Shown here: in pieces, positions 28,057 through 37,061 of the stretch | Layout: each line of letters begins with the position of its first letter | How positions within the stretch are numbered: position 1 is the stretch's first letter | Source of the DNA: JBHENC01 sp046262295 | GTDB lineage: Bacteria; Acidobacteriota; Blastocatellia; Pyrinomonadales; Pyrinomonadaceae | NCBI GenBank assembly: GCA_046262295.1 | Contig: JBHENC010000011.1 | Location: 71,827-135,826, forward strand | Direction of reading: 5' to 3' | DNA: 64,000 nucleotides | Translations under genes and position numbers: made by a program | The notes under the pieces: model-generated | What the model was told of the DNA's origin: nothing | The model's database searches: none | The model's input: the letters and a program-made list of their open reading frames with translations, nothing else

Positions 28057-28857
28057 TTATTTAGGTATAACTTGTGAAGGAGACGTGATGGTTTTGCGCA
28101 ACCCAGTTAAGAAAGTTGTTTCTGCCATACCTGCATATATTTTGAAATCTCTCCCACCTGCACTGTCTAATGGAAAGACCTGACCTCCCCGCAACTCATA
28201 AGCTGTTAAGATATTTCGGCTCATATCTCTTTGAATAGGCGGATTTATATTAACTTCTTCACGTGGATTGCGGCCTAGGAAGAATACATACTTCTGCCTG
28301 ACGCGAGGCACTCCTTGTCCTGCCACAAAGAAGCATACAGTATGCCCAAACGGGGCACGGACTCGACCACCTTGACGCTCTGCCTCAAATGAACCGCCAA
28401 CAGCTAATGGCAGATTGCTATCATTTTTAAGAATTTCATTAATCTGAATTGTAAACTCTGAATAGACGCCAGTCCTATCTTCAGAGACGTAAGCCTTTGT
28501 ATCTGCTACCTCCCCAATAATGATAGCAGTGCTCTGAACTGTGGGTAGAGCGGAATCCAATCCCTCCTCCCAGTCATTAAATACAACTCCTTGCTTACCT
28601 GTGAGGAAGGTGCTCACATTAAATCTTGATTTATTGTATTTTTTGTTTTTCTCGTGCCTTTTTACTCTTTCGTCGGAGTCAGATGGCGCGATGGTTTCAT
28701 AATCGGCAATTGGGAGTGAATCTTCAATGTTAGCCTCTTGTTGTCTTGCAGGCGACGAACTGCCTTGGTTTTGACTGTGTAATGCGGCCACTGCTGTTGC
28801 TACTGTGATAGCCAATGCAGCGAAAATGGCTAATATCGCTATCTTATGGATTCGCAT
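28057..28857 (-). CDS. Hypothetical secreted protein upstream of the metzincin-like gene
   Basis: 266 residues with a signal peptide (IAILAIFAALAITVATAVAAL). No known domain is recognised. Features are an acidic/polar linker (about 35-80), a lysine-rich stretch (RHEKNKKYNKSR) and a beta-rich C-terminal half including AIIIGEVADTKAYVSED and RQKYVFFLGRNPREE. GAGGAG lies 6 bases before the ATG. Base composition is visibly more AT-rich than the flanking genes. Being 10 bases upstream of the protease, it could be a partner, inhibitor or chaperone. That is inference from position only. Confidence 0.7.
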   Translation of the reverse strand: MRIHKIAILAIFAALAITVATAVAALHSQNQGSSSPARQQEANIEDSLPIADYETIAPSDSDERVKRHEKNKKYNKSRFNVSTFLTGKQGVVFNDWEEGLDSALPTVQSTAIIIGEVADTKAYVSEDRTGVYSEFTIQINEILKNDSNLPLAVGGSFEAERQGGRVRAPFGHTVCFFVAGQGVPRVRQKYVFFLGRNPREEVNINPPIQRDMSRNILTAYELRGGQVFPLDSAGGRDFKIYAGMAETTFLTGLRKTITSPSQVIPK

Positions 28858-29229
28858 ATGAAACTCCTCATAGAACTTCTATGTTTAGAAATATTATTAT
28901 CTCTTGATAAAGAGAATTTGATTAATTGGGTTTTGAGTTTATTAAGTTAACAGGATTGAGACTCTTGCTTAACAGAAAGAACAGCGACAAGCGCATTTAT
29001 ACGCCTACCTCTGAAGGCTGTCAATACTTATTTTTGTATCCACTCAATTTAACTGCCGTTGCAGATTTACTTACATTTCTTTTGACAGTGAATGGGATTG
29101 GCTGGATTGCAGAATAGTTAAAATCTTAATCGGCAAGTCTACTTGTTCAAGCTAGAGGCGTGGGACGCTTATGCGACTAACTACAATTTCCATAAGACCG
29201 GCGGATGGCGTGCGGCATGAAGACGACGC
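28858..29229. other. AT-rich intergenic stretch without a supported gene
   Basis: About 370 bases of lower GC than the surroundings. A 63-codon open frame (28926-29117, plus) has no ribosome site and no recognisable sequence. A small hairpin (CTCTT-TATC-AAGAG) lies just upstream of the 28857 start. Probably it holds the promoter of the lower-GC pair. Confidence 0.4.
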
Positions 29230-29829
29230 CTACAGCATATCGTTTGACTTGCGCTCGATTGGTCTTTCAACGGTTGCATCGAAGTGCTGCGTCGCGGCTT
29301 CCGAACCCAGATGGCGCGTCGTGCCTTCGGTGACGCTCGGCGGAGGCGCAGCGAAGCCGGTGGTGTTGCGCGGGGCAAACTCCTTCGCGCGCGTATCGGA
29401 AGCAAGCGGCGCGGCAGGCTGCTGGGGAGGCGGCGCGAGTTGCTTCTGTTGTTTGGCGCGCATCAGTTCGGCAACGCCGCCGCCGAGCAGGGAGAAGGCC
29501 GGAATCAGCATCCAGTACCACCAGACTTTGCCGCTCACGTCATGACCGAAGAGCGCGATGGAAAGGGCGACGAGGATAAAGCCGATGCCCATAAAGATAT
29601 GTTTGACTCCCTGATCGGCACGCGGCACGTCGTCCTTTTTCCGGCGACTGTTCAAACCGAAATCCTGCATTTGAGCCAGCGGCGCAAGCGGCGGCATCGG
29701 CAAAAAGCTATTCTTGGCGGCAGGCAATTTTCCGGTCAACGCCTGCGGCACGAGGCCTATGTTTGCGCCGCAGGTACGGCAAAATTGCGCATCGTCAATA
29801 TTTTGCGCGGCACACTTTGGACAGTACAT
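29230..29829 (-). CDS. Zinc-ribbon membrane protein, unknown function
   Basis: 199 residues. The N-terminal zinc ribbon is MYCPKCAAQNIDDAQFCRTC (C3, C6, C17, C20). Two membrane helices lie at about 79-95 (IFMGIGFILVALSIALF) and 105-122 (WMLIPAFSLLGGG). The C-terminus is polar and proline/glutamine-rich. Such zinc-ribbon/two-helix proteins are widespread and uncharacterised. Confidence 0.75.
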   Translation of the reverse strand: MYCPKCAAQNIDDAQFCRTCGANIGLVPQALTGKLPAAKNSFLPMPPLAPLAQMQDFGLNSRRKKDDVPRADQGVKHIFMGIGFILVALSIALFGHDVSGKVWWYWMLIPAFSLLGGGVAELMRAKQQKQLAPPPQQPAAPLASDTRAKEFAPRNTTGFAAPPPSVTEGTTRHLGSEAATQHFDATVERPIERKSNDML

Positions 29830-29873
29830 TCCTTTAACCTCCGAATCGTCTTAACCGCCGAACGGCAGCCGGT

Positions 29874-30815
29874 CTATGTTTCGACATCCGTCGTTACTTT
29901 TTTGTACGCCGTTGGCTCAACGCTTGTTCGCTGGCGCAATGCTTCGTAGAGCATGACGGCGGCGGCGACGGAGACGTTGAGCGAATTGATCCGGCCGCGC
30001 AAAGGGATACGCACGAGTGCGTCGCAATGCTCGCGCACGAGGCGATGCAGCCCCGCGCCCTCGCCGCCCAGAACTATCGCCGACGGAGCGCGCCAATCCC
30101 ACGCCGTGTAATCCATTTCCGCTTCCGCGCTCGCGCCAATCGTCCAGATGTTTCTTTTCTTTAATTCGTCAATCAGCCGCGAGAGGTTTGTGACGCGCGC
30201 GATGCTCACGTGTTCGAGCGCACCTGCCGCCGCTTTCGCCACCGTCTCCGTCAATCCGGCGGCGCGGCGTTCCGGCAGAAACAGGCCGTGTGCGCCCGCG
30301 CATTCAACTGTGCGGATAATCGCGCCGAGATTGCGCGGGTCTTCGACTCCGTCAAGCAACACGGCGAGCGGCGGATCGTCTGTGCCGACTCGCGCCGCAA
30401 GCGAATCGAGCAGTTCGGCGGCATCCGTGTAGCGCGCCGCCGCGATAGTGGCGACGACGCCCTGATGATTAACGTCTCCGGCAAGGCGCGCGAAGTCTGC
30501 GCGCATCACACGACGAACGGGAACATTCGCCGCACGCGCCAAATTCAATAATTCGTGTAGCCGGTGTGAGTGTGCGCCCTCGCTAATCGTGAGTTGCTCT
30601 ATCGGGCGCGAATTTGCGCGCAAGGCTTCGAGCACCGGCGCGATGCCGTAAAGTTTCGCGCTATCCTGTGGCGTCTTATCCGATACAAAGTTTTGCGTGG
30701 GCGCAGCGATAGAGGCGCTTGATTCGGGGCGCGATTCACGGCGAGGCCGCGCGCTCTCTTTTAATGGTTGCGGCGATTCACGCCGGAAGCGTTGCCGCGC
30801 GTCGTTTCGTTTCAT
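29874..30815 (-). CDS. rlmB: 23S rRNA (guanosine-2'-O)-methyltransferase, TrmH/SpoU family
   Basis: 313 residues. A variable basic N-terminus is followed by the substrate-binding domain (KLYGIAPVLEALRANSRPIE) and the SPOUT knot: NHQGVVA, LLDGVEDPRNLGAIIRT, IVLGGEGAGLHRLVREHCD, then IPLRGRINSLNVSVAAAVMLYE. These are the motifs of RlmB-like enzymes that methylate the 23S rRNA P-loop (G2251 in E. coli). The exact site here is inferred. The ATG directly abuts the stop of the upstream gene, so the two are co-translated. Confidence 0.9.
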   Translation of the reverse strand: MKRNDARQRFRRESPQPLKESARPRRESRPESSASIAAPTQNFVSDKTPQDSAKLYGIAPVLEALRANSRPIEQLTISEGAHSHRLHELLNLARAANVPVRRVMRADFARLAGDVNHQGVVATIAAARYTDAAELLDSLAARVGTDDPPLAVLLDGVEDPRNLGAIIRTVECAGAHGLFLPERRAAGLTETVAKAAAGALEHVSIARVTNLSRLIDELKKRNIWTIGASAEAEMDYTAWDWRAPSAIVLGGEGAGLHRLVREHCDALVRIPLRGRINSLNVSVAAAVMLYEALRQRTSVEPTAYKKVTTDVET

Positions 30816-31874
30816 TTATGTAAGACCACGATTGAACATTAGTAGATGATGTTGCAGCCGCGAGTAGAGCGTAAACTGTTTCTCATTGTCGCTCGTCACG
30901 GCGGCCTCCGTGCTGTACTTGCCCGGTCGTTCACGATGCCAGCCGCGCGCTTCCGTTTGCTGTTCGAGCGGCCACACTTCAATTAAAAGAGGCCGCACGC
31001 GATAATAGGATTCCGATAATTCGACAGATGTCGCCTTTTTTTGCAGCACGGCGATGAGCGTGCGAAAGTTGTGCATCGCCAGTAAATTCTTCTCTTCGCC
31101 TAAACATGAAAAATCGAAATTGTTGCTCGTGATGCGCCAATTGTCCCACCGCTCTTGATCCGGCGCAACATAGATATCCAGCAACGCTTCGTCCGCACCG
31201 AATTCGCGCGCATCAACTATCTCCGGCTCTGCGCCGCTCAAAGGCCGCCGCTCCGCCACTTCGATGCGTCGCACGAAAAGCCTTCCGGTGACAAGCAGCG
31301 AAACCTGCGTCCACGAAACCTTTTGCTCGCGCCCGCCGCCCGTCGGATAAGCGACGACGGCGTTCTCTGTAAACTCAAGGGCACGCAGGCGCAGGGGCGG
31401 CCTAGACTCTAAAGCCAGAGCTTCATCGTCAACAATCAGCACCTCGAAGCCGCGCACGGCAGCGAGACGGTCTTTAATCAAAGTCGCGTCGTCGAGCGTC
31501 GCGGTGCGCGCGAGCGGCAAAGGCTCCGTGTTCTCCGCGATGCGTTTTAGCGTTGCGCTTTCAAGGCGAAGCAGTCGCGCGGCTTCGTCTAGTTCCTCTT
31601 CAGATAAAGAAGGGGCGGAAGGCTGTCGTAGCAGAATACAGTTAAAGCCGCGTTCCCACTTTTCGAGCCGCCGGAGCGCAGGCTGGCGCAACTCTTGGCT
31701 TGTTTCGGTTACGGGAAGCCGTGCGGCGCAGTATAAACATTCGGAGCGCGTCGGCGGATTGGCGCGCAGGCACACGTCGCAGCGAACCATCTGTTCCGGC
31801 GCGAAGCCGCGCGACTCAACTGGCGGCGTATCGTCGTCGCTCAATAAAGGCAGCTCTTCGTCGGCGAAAGCCAC
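30816..31874 (-). CDS. Hypothetical protein with zinc ribbon
   Basis: About 352 residues from the GTG at 31874, with AGGGAG 9 bases before it. An in-frame ATG at 31991 would add 39 residues without a ribosome site. The N-terminus has a zinc ribbon CDVCLRANPPTRSECLYC. The rest is alpha/beta with no family that I recognise, including a PH-like stretch (RALEFTENAVVAYPTGGG). It sits immediately upstream of rlmB, stop and start touching. Function is unknown. Confidence 0.7.
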   Translation of the reverse strand: MAFADEELPLLSDDDTPPVESRGFAPEQMVRCDVCLRANPPTRSECLYCAARLPVTETSQELRQPALRRLEKWERGFNCILLRQPSAPSLSEEELDEAARLLRLESATLKRIAENTEPLPLARTATLDDATLIKDRLAAVRGFEVLIVDDEALALESRPPLRLRALEFTENAVVAYPTGGGREQKVSWTQVSLLVTGRLFVRRIEVAERRPLSGAEPEIVDAREFGADEALLDIYVAPDQERWDNWRITSNNFDFSCLGEEKNLLAMHNFRTLIAVLQKKATSVELSESYYRVRPLLIEVWPLEQQTEARGWHRERPGKYSTEAAVTSDNEKQFTLYSRLQHHLLMFNRGLT

Positions 31875-32036
31875 TTCGTAATTCTCCCTGCATTTATGAT
31901 TTGTGTGCGCGAACGGCGCTGCAACATAATCAAGCCGGACAATAATAACCTGTTTACCGGAAAGATATGTTTGATTCTTCGCTTCGCGCAAGTTATCTTT
32001 GAGTTCCGATTTTGACGGTTACGACAAAGGGCAAGG

Positions 32037-32981
32037 ATGAACAGTTCCTTTACCAAGCGCACACGAAGAGATTTACAACATTTTTTCGCGGCGGTTTTAA
32101 TCGCGGCGTTGACCGTGTGTATAGCCGCGTGCGCCGGAGCGACGCGCCCGCCGGATGCCGCCGGCCCGCGCGCCAACGAGCCGCCGTATCCGGTGCTGCT
32201 CGTCGCCAACGAAGACCGCACGACGGCCTCGCTTGCGGCGTGGTCTGCTCTGACCAAAGCGCAGAACATCCCGGACGCGCCCGCGCCCGAATTTGATCCT
32301 GTGACGGGCGCGATTCGTAGTCTTCCAGTGCTTCCAAACGGCGCGGCGTTGTACTTGCCGAAGATCGGCGCGCAGCCGCCCATGACGGAAGAAGAGACGC
32401 GCGAATCCCTGCGCCGCTTTATCGTAAATGAAAGCAGACTGATCGGCGCAGAGCCGCAGCAGCTATCGCTTGTCGCACGCACGGAGACGCCCGCCAACAT
32501 CAAAACGGCGCGCTACGAGCAACGCCCGTTTCGCTATGCTTTGCGCGGCGGCTTCGGCATGCTGCAAATTGATTTCGCACCCGACGGGCGCTTGCTTCAA
32601 CTTTCGAGCACCTGCATCCCGGAAGCGGAAAGCCTGCAACGCTCCGGCACAGGCGTTCGGCCTCGCTATACCGCCGAAGAAGTCATCAAGCGTCTCGTCG
32701 GGCGCAGCTTCGCTCTCACAGGCAACACGACTGAGGCGAAGACGAGTGCGAACGTCAACACAAATCAAAACACGGCGGTCGCGCCGGAAGTAACTATCTT
32801 GGCAGGCGATCAAATCAGCATACGCGAGCTTGTCGTTTATCCGCGCAGGCGCTTGGCTGATCCGGCGGTGATTGAATTTCATCTCGCATGGGAAATTGCA
32901 CTGGCGCACGGAACGCAAAACTATACGGTGTATCTCGACGCGGTGACGGACGAATTTCTCGGCGCAACGCCGGGCGTGTGA
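32037..32981 (+). CDS. Putative lipoprotein, unknown function
   Basis: 314 residues. The basic N-terminus and hydrophobic segment end in a lipobox (TVCIAACAG, lipidated Cys likely at IAAC). The mature protein is alpha/beta with no recognised domain. It includes a QNTAVAPEVTILAG stretch and ends AVTDEFLGATPGV, reminiscent of PepSY/YpeB-like folds, though I cannot confirm that. It is divergent from the zinc-ribbon/rlmB pair. Confidence 0.65.
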   Translation: MNSSFTKRTRRDLQHFFAAVLIAALTVCIAACAGATRPPDAAGPRANEPPYPVLLVANEDRTTASLAAWSALTKAQNIPDAPAPEFDPVTGAIRSLPVLPNGAALYLPKIGAQPPMTEEETRESLRRFIVNESRLIGAEPQQLSLVARTETPANIKTARYEQRPFRYALRGGFGMLQIDFAPDGRLLQLSSTCIPEAESLQRSGTGVRPRYTAEEVIKRLVGRSFALTGNTTEAKTSANVNTNQNTAVAPEVTILAGDQISIRELVVYPRRRLADPAVIEFHLAWEIALAHGTQNYTVYLDAVTDEFLGATPGV

Positions 32982-33051
32982 GTTTCAAGTAGAATATTGT
33001 TGAAAGTCTGCACGTCTGAAGAAGAGACTAACTTGAAGGAGACGAGAGACA

Positions 33052-33225
33052 ATGGCAACCAAAAAACCGCATAAGGATCGAAGCGATATGACGGTCGGCA
33101 CACTGGAAAAGAAGCATGGCCTGCCGCCCGGCACAGTTAGAAACCCTGACGGCAGAGACACCCGCAGCGATAAAAAAGTGGGAACGATTCGCAAGCAGGC
33201 GATGAAGAAGGGCGGCAAGAAGTGA
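33052..33225 (+). CDS. Small lysine-rich protein (57 aa)
   Basis: 57 codons from the ATG at 33052, with GAAGGAG upstream. The product is very basic (MATKKPHKDRSDM, KKHGLPPGTVRNPDGRDTRS, KKGGKK) with the GTLEKKHGLPPGTVRN core suggesting a short helix-turn motif. The stop overlaps the GTG start of the next gene (GTGA). It could be a nucleic-acid-binding or ribosome-associated peptide. I do not recognise it. Confidence 0.6.
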   Translation: MATKKPHKDRSDMTVGTLEKKHGLPPGTVRNPDGRDTRSDKKVGTIRKQAMKKGGKK

Positions 33226-33407
33226 CGCCGAAACTAATGCGGCTAATCGGCATCTTCTTTTTTGTGGATGCCGCCATCATCGCCGTTCTGAATCTGAAGC
33301 GAGTCGCTAATCTTGGATTGCCCTGGCTGTCAACTTTATTCTTGCTCATCGGGCTTATTTTTGTCGTGATAGCCAGAAGGCAAAGCGACCGTGCCAATCG
33401 AATGTAG
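33222..33407 (+). CDS. Small two-helix membrane protein (61 aa)
   Basis: GTG start overlapping the stop of the preceding 57-aa gene, giving translational coupling. The product has two hydrophobic helices (MRLIGIFFFVDAAIIAVL and LPWLSTLFLLIGLIFVVIA) joined by a short basic loop and a basic C-terminus. No family is recognised. Confidence 0.6.
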   Translation: MTPKLMRLIGIFFFVDAAIIAVLNLKRVANLGLPWLSTLFLLIGLIFVVIARRQSDRANRM

Positions 33408-33499
33408 AGGCGTGCGGCGAAGCGAGGCGACGCAGGAAACCTGTCGTCGGTGAGTTGTCTACGGTCTCATCGAAGGCCGCGAAAAAAGTGAGGTAAGGA

Positions 33500-33901
33500 A
33501 TGATTGATCCATCTTCAGCAAAAGACGCCGCAATGCACCTGCCGGAATCCAGCTATCCGCGATGCTTGCATTGCAATAAACGTGTGGCGGCTTTAACCGT
33601 CTCGCCCCATCCGAATCATGCGGGTAAAGTGATAATCGAATATCAATGTCACGGCGAGAGCGTAAGTCAGGAAATGGCCTCGTCGGTCTTGGCGAGCGAG
33701 CAGGGCTTGGCGTCGTACACGGCCTTTAATGCTTACACCAGCGGACTAATGCCCGTGCATTCTTCGGAGCACACGGACGCCGACGCACGAAAGCACGGCA
33801 CGCTCGAATCTCAGACGAAGACCACGCGCAAGCTCCCTGAAGATTTCAAGCGGGCGGTTGACGAAAAGCTGGAGAGCGAAACGCGAGAAGACAAGCAGTG
33901 A
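33500..33901 (+). CDS. Hypothetical protein with CxxC motif
   Basis: 133 residues. YPRCLHCNKR and a later YQCHGES may form a zinc site. The C-terminal half is helical and charged (KLPEDFKRAVDEKLESE). AAGGA overlaps the start region. There is no recognised family. It follows the small basic/membrane pair in the same direction after about 90 bases. Confidence 0.6.
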   Translation: MIDPSSAKDAAMHLPESSYPRCLHCNKRVAALTVSPHPNHAGKVIIEYQCHGESVSQEMASSVLASEQGLASYTAFNAYTSGLMPVHSSEHTDADARKHGTLESQTKTTRKLPEDFKRAVDEKLESETREDKQ

Positions 33902-34111
33902 CGGATTGAAGATTATTCGCTCGGGCGATTCGACAGCCTTGCTTTCAAGCTCATCCTTACCGGCTTACTCGTAACTGCTCACGGGCAACCGTCCCGCTCC
34001 GGCATTTTCGTAAACTTATGATGCGCGGCTCTTTCACCTTGACCAATAGCCGCTGTCAGCGCATCCTACTGAACGTATATTTATAAACTTAATCGGGGTC
34101 TTTGAATCAGC

Positions 34112-34861
34112 ATGAATTTTGATCCGACGAATAACATTTCGTGGCAATTCGGCCATCGCGGAAGGGTCGCGGTTTTCATTGACGGCAATAATCTTTTTCA
34201 CGCAGCGCGTTTTCACAACATAGATATAGATTACAACAAGCTGCTGCGCGTCTTGCTGGGCGATGGCCGTCTTCTCAGAGCTTTCTTTTACACGGGCGTT
34301 GATGTGGGCGCAGAACGGCAGCAAGGTTTCCTGCTGTGGATGCGTCGCAACGGTTTTCGCGTCGTGCAGAAAGAGCTTAAAACTTTTTACGACGGCACGC
34401 GCAAAGCTAATCTCGACGTTGAAATCGCCGTTGATATGCTCAGCCTCGCCGGGCGCTACGATACGGCGGTGCTCGTTTCCGGCGATGAAGATTTCGTTTA
34501 CGCCGTTAACGCGGTTGCCTACAAAGGCTGTCGCGTCGAACTCGCGGGCTTTCGTTCAAACACCGCGCCGAAGTTGATTGACGTGGCAGACTATTTTATT
34601 GACCTCGGCGACATCGCCGATAAGGTGCGTAAAGATTTTACGCACGGCGTGCCGCGTTATGATGAGCGCGATCTGCATGATGTCGTGCCGGACGTGCCCG
34701 CAGAATTTCTGCCGCCGCATACGCACACGGCTGCGGACGGCAAAGAAAACGGCTTTCACAATCCGCCCGTCGCCTCGATCATCGAAACGCACTTGGACGA
34801 TGACGAAGCGGAAGCCTTCGATCAAGCCAGCGAATTCATACGTGTGGTGGACGAGCATTAA
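34112..34861 (+). CDS. NYN domain protein (PIN-like RNase fold, LabA/DUF88 family)
   Basis: 249 residues. The NYN core spans about 18-165: VAVFIDGNNLFHA with the first acidic residue, LDVEIAVDMLSLA, and LVSGDEDFVYAVNAVAYKG with the DED cluster. These acidic residues define the metal site of PIN-like nucleases, so RNA cleavage or processing is likely. The C-terminal about 80 residues are acidic and probably flexible. The following DUF2203 gene starts 64 bases after its stop. Confidence 0.88.
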   Translation: MNFDPTNNISWQFGHRGRVAVFIDGNNLFHAARFHNIDIDYNKLLRVLLGDGRLLRAFFYTGVDVGAERQQGFLLWMRRNGFRVVQKELKTFYDGTRKANLDVEIAVDMLSLAGRYDTAVLVSGDEDFVYAVNAVAYKGCRVELAGFRSNTAPKLIDVADYFIDLGDIADKVRKDFTHGVPRYDERDLHDVVPDVPAEFLPPHTHTAADGKENGFHNPPVASIIETHLDDDEAEAFDQASEFIRVVDEH

Positions 34862-34925
34862 ACGTCGCACGACGAAGGCCGGACGGCGAAGGTTTAGTGG
34901 ACGGCAAGATATTTACCAGAGAGAC

Positions 34926-35306
34926 ATGAAACTCTTCAGTATTGAGGAAGCAAACGCGGTATTGCCGGTCGTGCGCCGGGTGGTCTTAACCATCCAGCGC
35001 GAGCACCTACGTTTGCAATCCTTTCAAGCCGCCGCACGCGAAGCGGCGGAAGCGGCGGAACGCGGCGGCGGCGGCGGAATGCGCGGCGGCGGCGTTTATG
35101 TTCGGACACTCGTCAAGATGGCGGCACAGACCAGCGAATTGGAATCAATCGGCGTGCAGATTAAAGACTACGCGCGCGGCCTGATAGATTTTCCGAGCCT
35201 GCGCGACGGACGCATCGTCTTGCTCTGCTGGCAGCTGGGCGAAGGCGAGCGGATCGAATGGTGGCACGACGTTGAAGCGGGCTTCGCCGGACGCCAACCT
35301 CTTTAA
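34926..35306 (+). CDS. DUF2203 family protein
   Basis: 126 residues from the ATG at 34926. The conserved DUF2203 start FSIEEANAVLPVVRRVV and end GLIDFPSLRDGRIVLLCWQL, then EGERIEWWHDVEAGFAGRQPL, are present. A glycine-rich insert (GGGGGMRGGG) lies in the middle. The family is short, cytoplasmic and helical with no known function. The frame is open further upstream over the end of the NYN gene but that part is not coding. Confidence 0.88.
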   Translation: MKLFSIEEANAVLPVVRRVVLTIQREHLRLQSFQAAAREAAEAAERGGGGGMRGGGVYVRTLVKMAAQTSELESIGVQIKDYARGLIDFPSLRDGRIVLLCWQLGEGERIEWWHDVEAGFAGRQPL

Positions 35307-35481
35307 GCTTAAGAAAAGACTAAAATTCAAACTCCATAAGCCCTTCGCATTCTCTTCTTCCTCAAACTTACTGCCTCTATCTAGTAGTTACTCCGGCGAC
35401 AAGTACAGCGGCTTGTGTATTTTCCCATTGACGACTTAAAGTGCCTTCTGATAGTATCCGCCGCGACTCCATAACGGGCAT

Positions 35482-35502
35482 GGGTTTAGCAGCGACAAAC
35501 CC
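35482..35502 (+). promoter_or_regulatory. Small hairpin in the leader of the RDD gene
   Basis: GGGTTT and AAACCC pair around nine bases about 50 bases before the RDD gene start. There is no poly-U, so it is not a plain terminator. Function is unknown. Confidence 0.3.
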
Positions 35503-35552
35503 GTCGTCCCGGAAATCAATTTCGCATAACTTTTGTCGGAGGCCCCTTCGCT

Positions 35553-36902
35553 ATGCAGTGTCCCGCGTGCCGTGCCGTTTACTCCAATGGTTTAGACCTG
35601 TGTCCCCGATGCCAGACGCCCGCGCAAAAATCCTCCGCCGAACCAGATATTGCCGAAACGAAAGAGGCGGCGCGAACCATCGACGACGCCCGCGAGCAAA
35701 GCATTTTGACAGTCGAGCTGGATGATAAGAGCAGCGCAATCAACGCTTCGGCCACCGAATCCGGCGCGCCTGTGAGCAGAGAGGCGGCGGCGAAAACGAA
35801 TGAAGCGGCGGCTTCGACCTTGATCGAATTTCCGGGCGCGGCGCGTGCCTCGCGTCCGCAATGGCGCAAGGATTTGAGCGAGCGCGTGCGCGAAATTCAG
35901 GAACGCCGTGCCCGCGAAGCACCCCGTGAAGACCGCGCACGAGCGACACACACAATTCCGACGCAAGCAACGCCGCCCCAAAACTCAACACAGGCTTCCA
36001 CCGTTCCCGATATCGCCGCCGCGCAACTCGGGCTTGTGCCGCCGGTAGATGCGCCCGCTGTCAATCCGATTGTCGTCGCGGCCCTACGACGCATCGAACG
36101 CGCCCGGCAAGCAACTCCGCCGCCTGCCGCGACGCGCGCCCGTGCCACTTCGATGAGCGGTGCGGCAACGGCTGTCGCGCGCGTCGCCGAAGAACAGTAT
36201 GAGCACGCGCCGGAGTTAAAAAACTCTCCGCCCCAGGCGTTGCCGCCGCCGTCAACGCACGCGACTGCGGCCGCAACGGTTCAGGCGGAGTCCACAACGG
36301 AAACCGTCAAGACACCGGAGTTGCAGACCAAAACGCATAATCTAGTAGTTGTTCCGGCGCACTCTATACCGCAGGAATCTGTTCCCAAAACGCCGCCGCG
36401 CCGCATCGTCCCGGAAGTCGCTGACGAAGCGGCGACGCCCGGACGCCTCGACGCGCAAGCTATCGAAGAGATGCACGCGGCGGCGTTTCCGGAGAATGAC
36501 CGCGCACCGCTGTCCCCGCGTTTAATCGCGGGCATCGTTGATCTGCTGGTCGTCGCTTTCGCGTCAACACCCTTCGCCGCAATTATCGAATTGACCAACG
36601 GTAATTGGACGGACATTCGCGTTGGCGCAGCAATGGGCGGTATCATCGTGCTGGTGATGTTTCTGTATCTCACGGCTTCGACGGCACTGGCCGGTCGCAC
36701 GTGGGGAATGTCTCTCTTTTCAATGCACGCCGTTGACGTGCATACGGGGTTGTGGCCGACTACCCGACAGGCGATCACGCGCGCCATCGCTTATATGCTC
36801 TCGCTCGCCGCCTGCGGACTCGGGCTGGCTTACGCACTGATGGATGCCGAAGGCCGCGCGGTTCACGATCTTCTCTCCGGCACAATCGTCGTCCGCGATT
36901 AA
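35553..36902 (+). CDS. RDD family membrane protein with zinc ribbon and long disordered linker
   Basis: 449 residues. The N-terminal zinc ribbon is CPACRAVYSNGLDLCPRC. A polar, Ala/Pro/Thr-rich linker fills about residues 25-305. The RDD domain closes the protein: PRLIAGIVDLLVVAFASTPF, a second helix GGIIVLVMFLYLTAS, then GRTWGMSLFSMHAVD and a last membrane helix. RDD proteins are proposed transporters or membrane scaffolds. Some act in sodium/proton exchange. A strong terminator follows at 36928. Confidence 0.88.
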   Translation: MQCPACRAVYSNGLDLCPRCQTPAQKSSAEPDIAETKEAARTIDDAREQSILTVELDDKSSAINASATESGAPVSREAAAKTNEAAASTLIEFPGAARASRPQWRKDLSERVREIQERRAREAPREDRARATHTIPTQATPPQNSTQASTVPDIAAAQLGLVPPVDAPAVNPIVVAALRRIERARQATPPPAATRARATSMSGAATAVARVAEEQYEHAPELKNSPPQALPPPSTHATAAATVQAESTTETVKTPELQTKTHNLVVVPAHSIPQESVPKTPPRRIVPEVADEAATPGRLDAQAIEEMHAAAFPENDRAPLSPRLIAGIVDLLVVAFASTPFAAIIELTNGNWTDIRVGAAMGGIIVLVMFLYLTASTALAGRTWGMSLFSMHAVDVHTGLWPTTRQAITRAIAYMLSLAACGLGLAYALMDAEGRAVHDLLSGTIVVRD

Positions 36903-36927
36903 CGACGCGCTCGCCCCGTAAAATCAG

Positions 36928-36965
36928 GCTCTGCTCTCCTTCTTTCGCAGGAGAGCAGAGCTTTT
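36928..36965 (+). terminator. Strong rho-independent terminator after the RDD gene
   Basis: Perfect 13-bp stem GCTCTGCTCTCCT / AGGAGAGCAGAGC with an 8-base loop, followed by TTTTGCTTT. Confidence 0.92.
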
Positions 36966-37061
36966 GCTTTGCCACACAAACCGGCTAAGCTAACAAACGC
37001 GCGTTAATCCGAGAATCACGCGCGCAAGTTTTACGTTTTCATTAATTGATCATGGGTTACG

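Noticed and set aside
28926..29117. 63-codon frame in the AT-rich gap
   Set aside because: No ribosome-binding site, no signal peptide and no conserved look.
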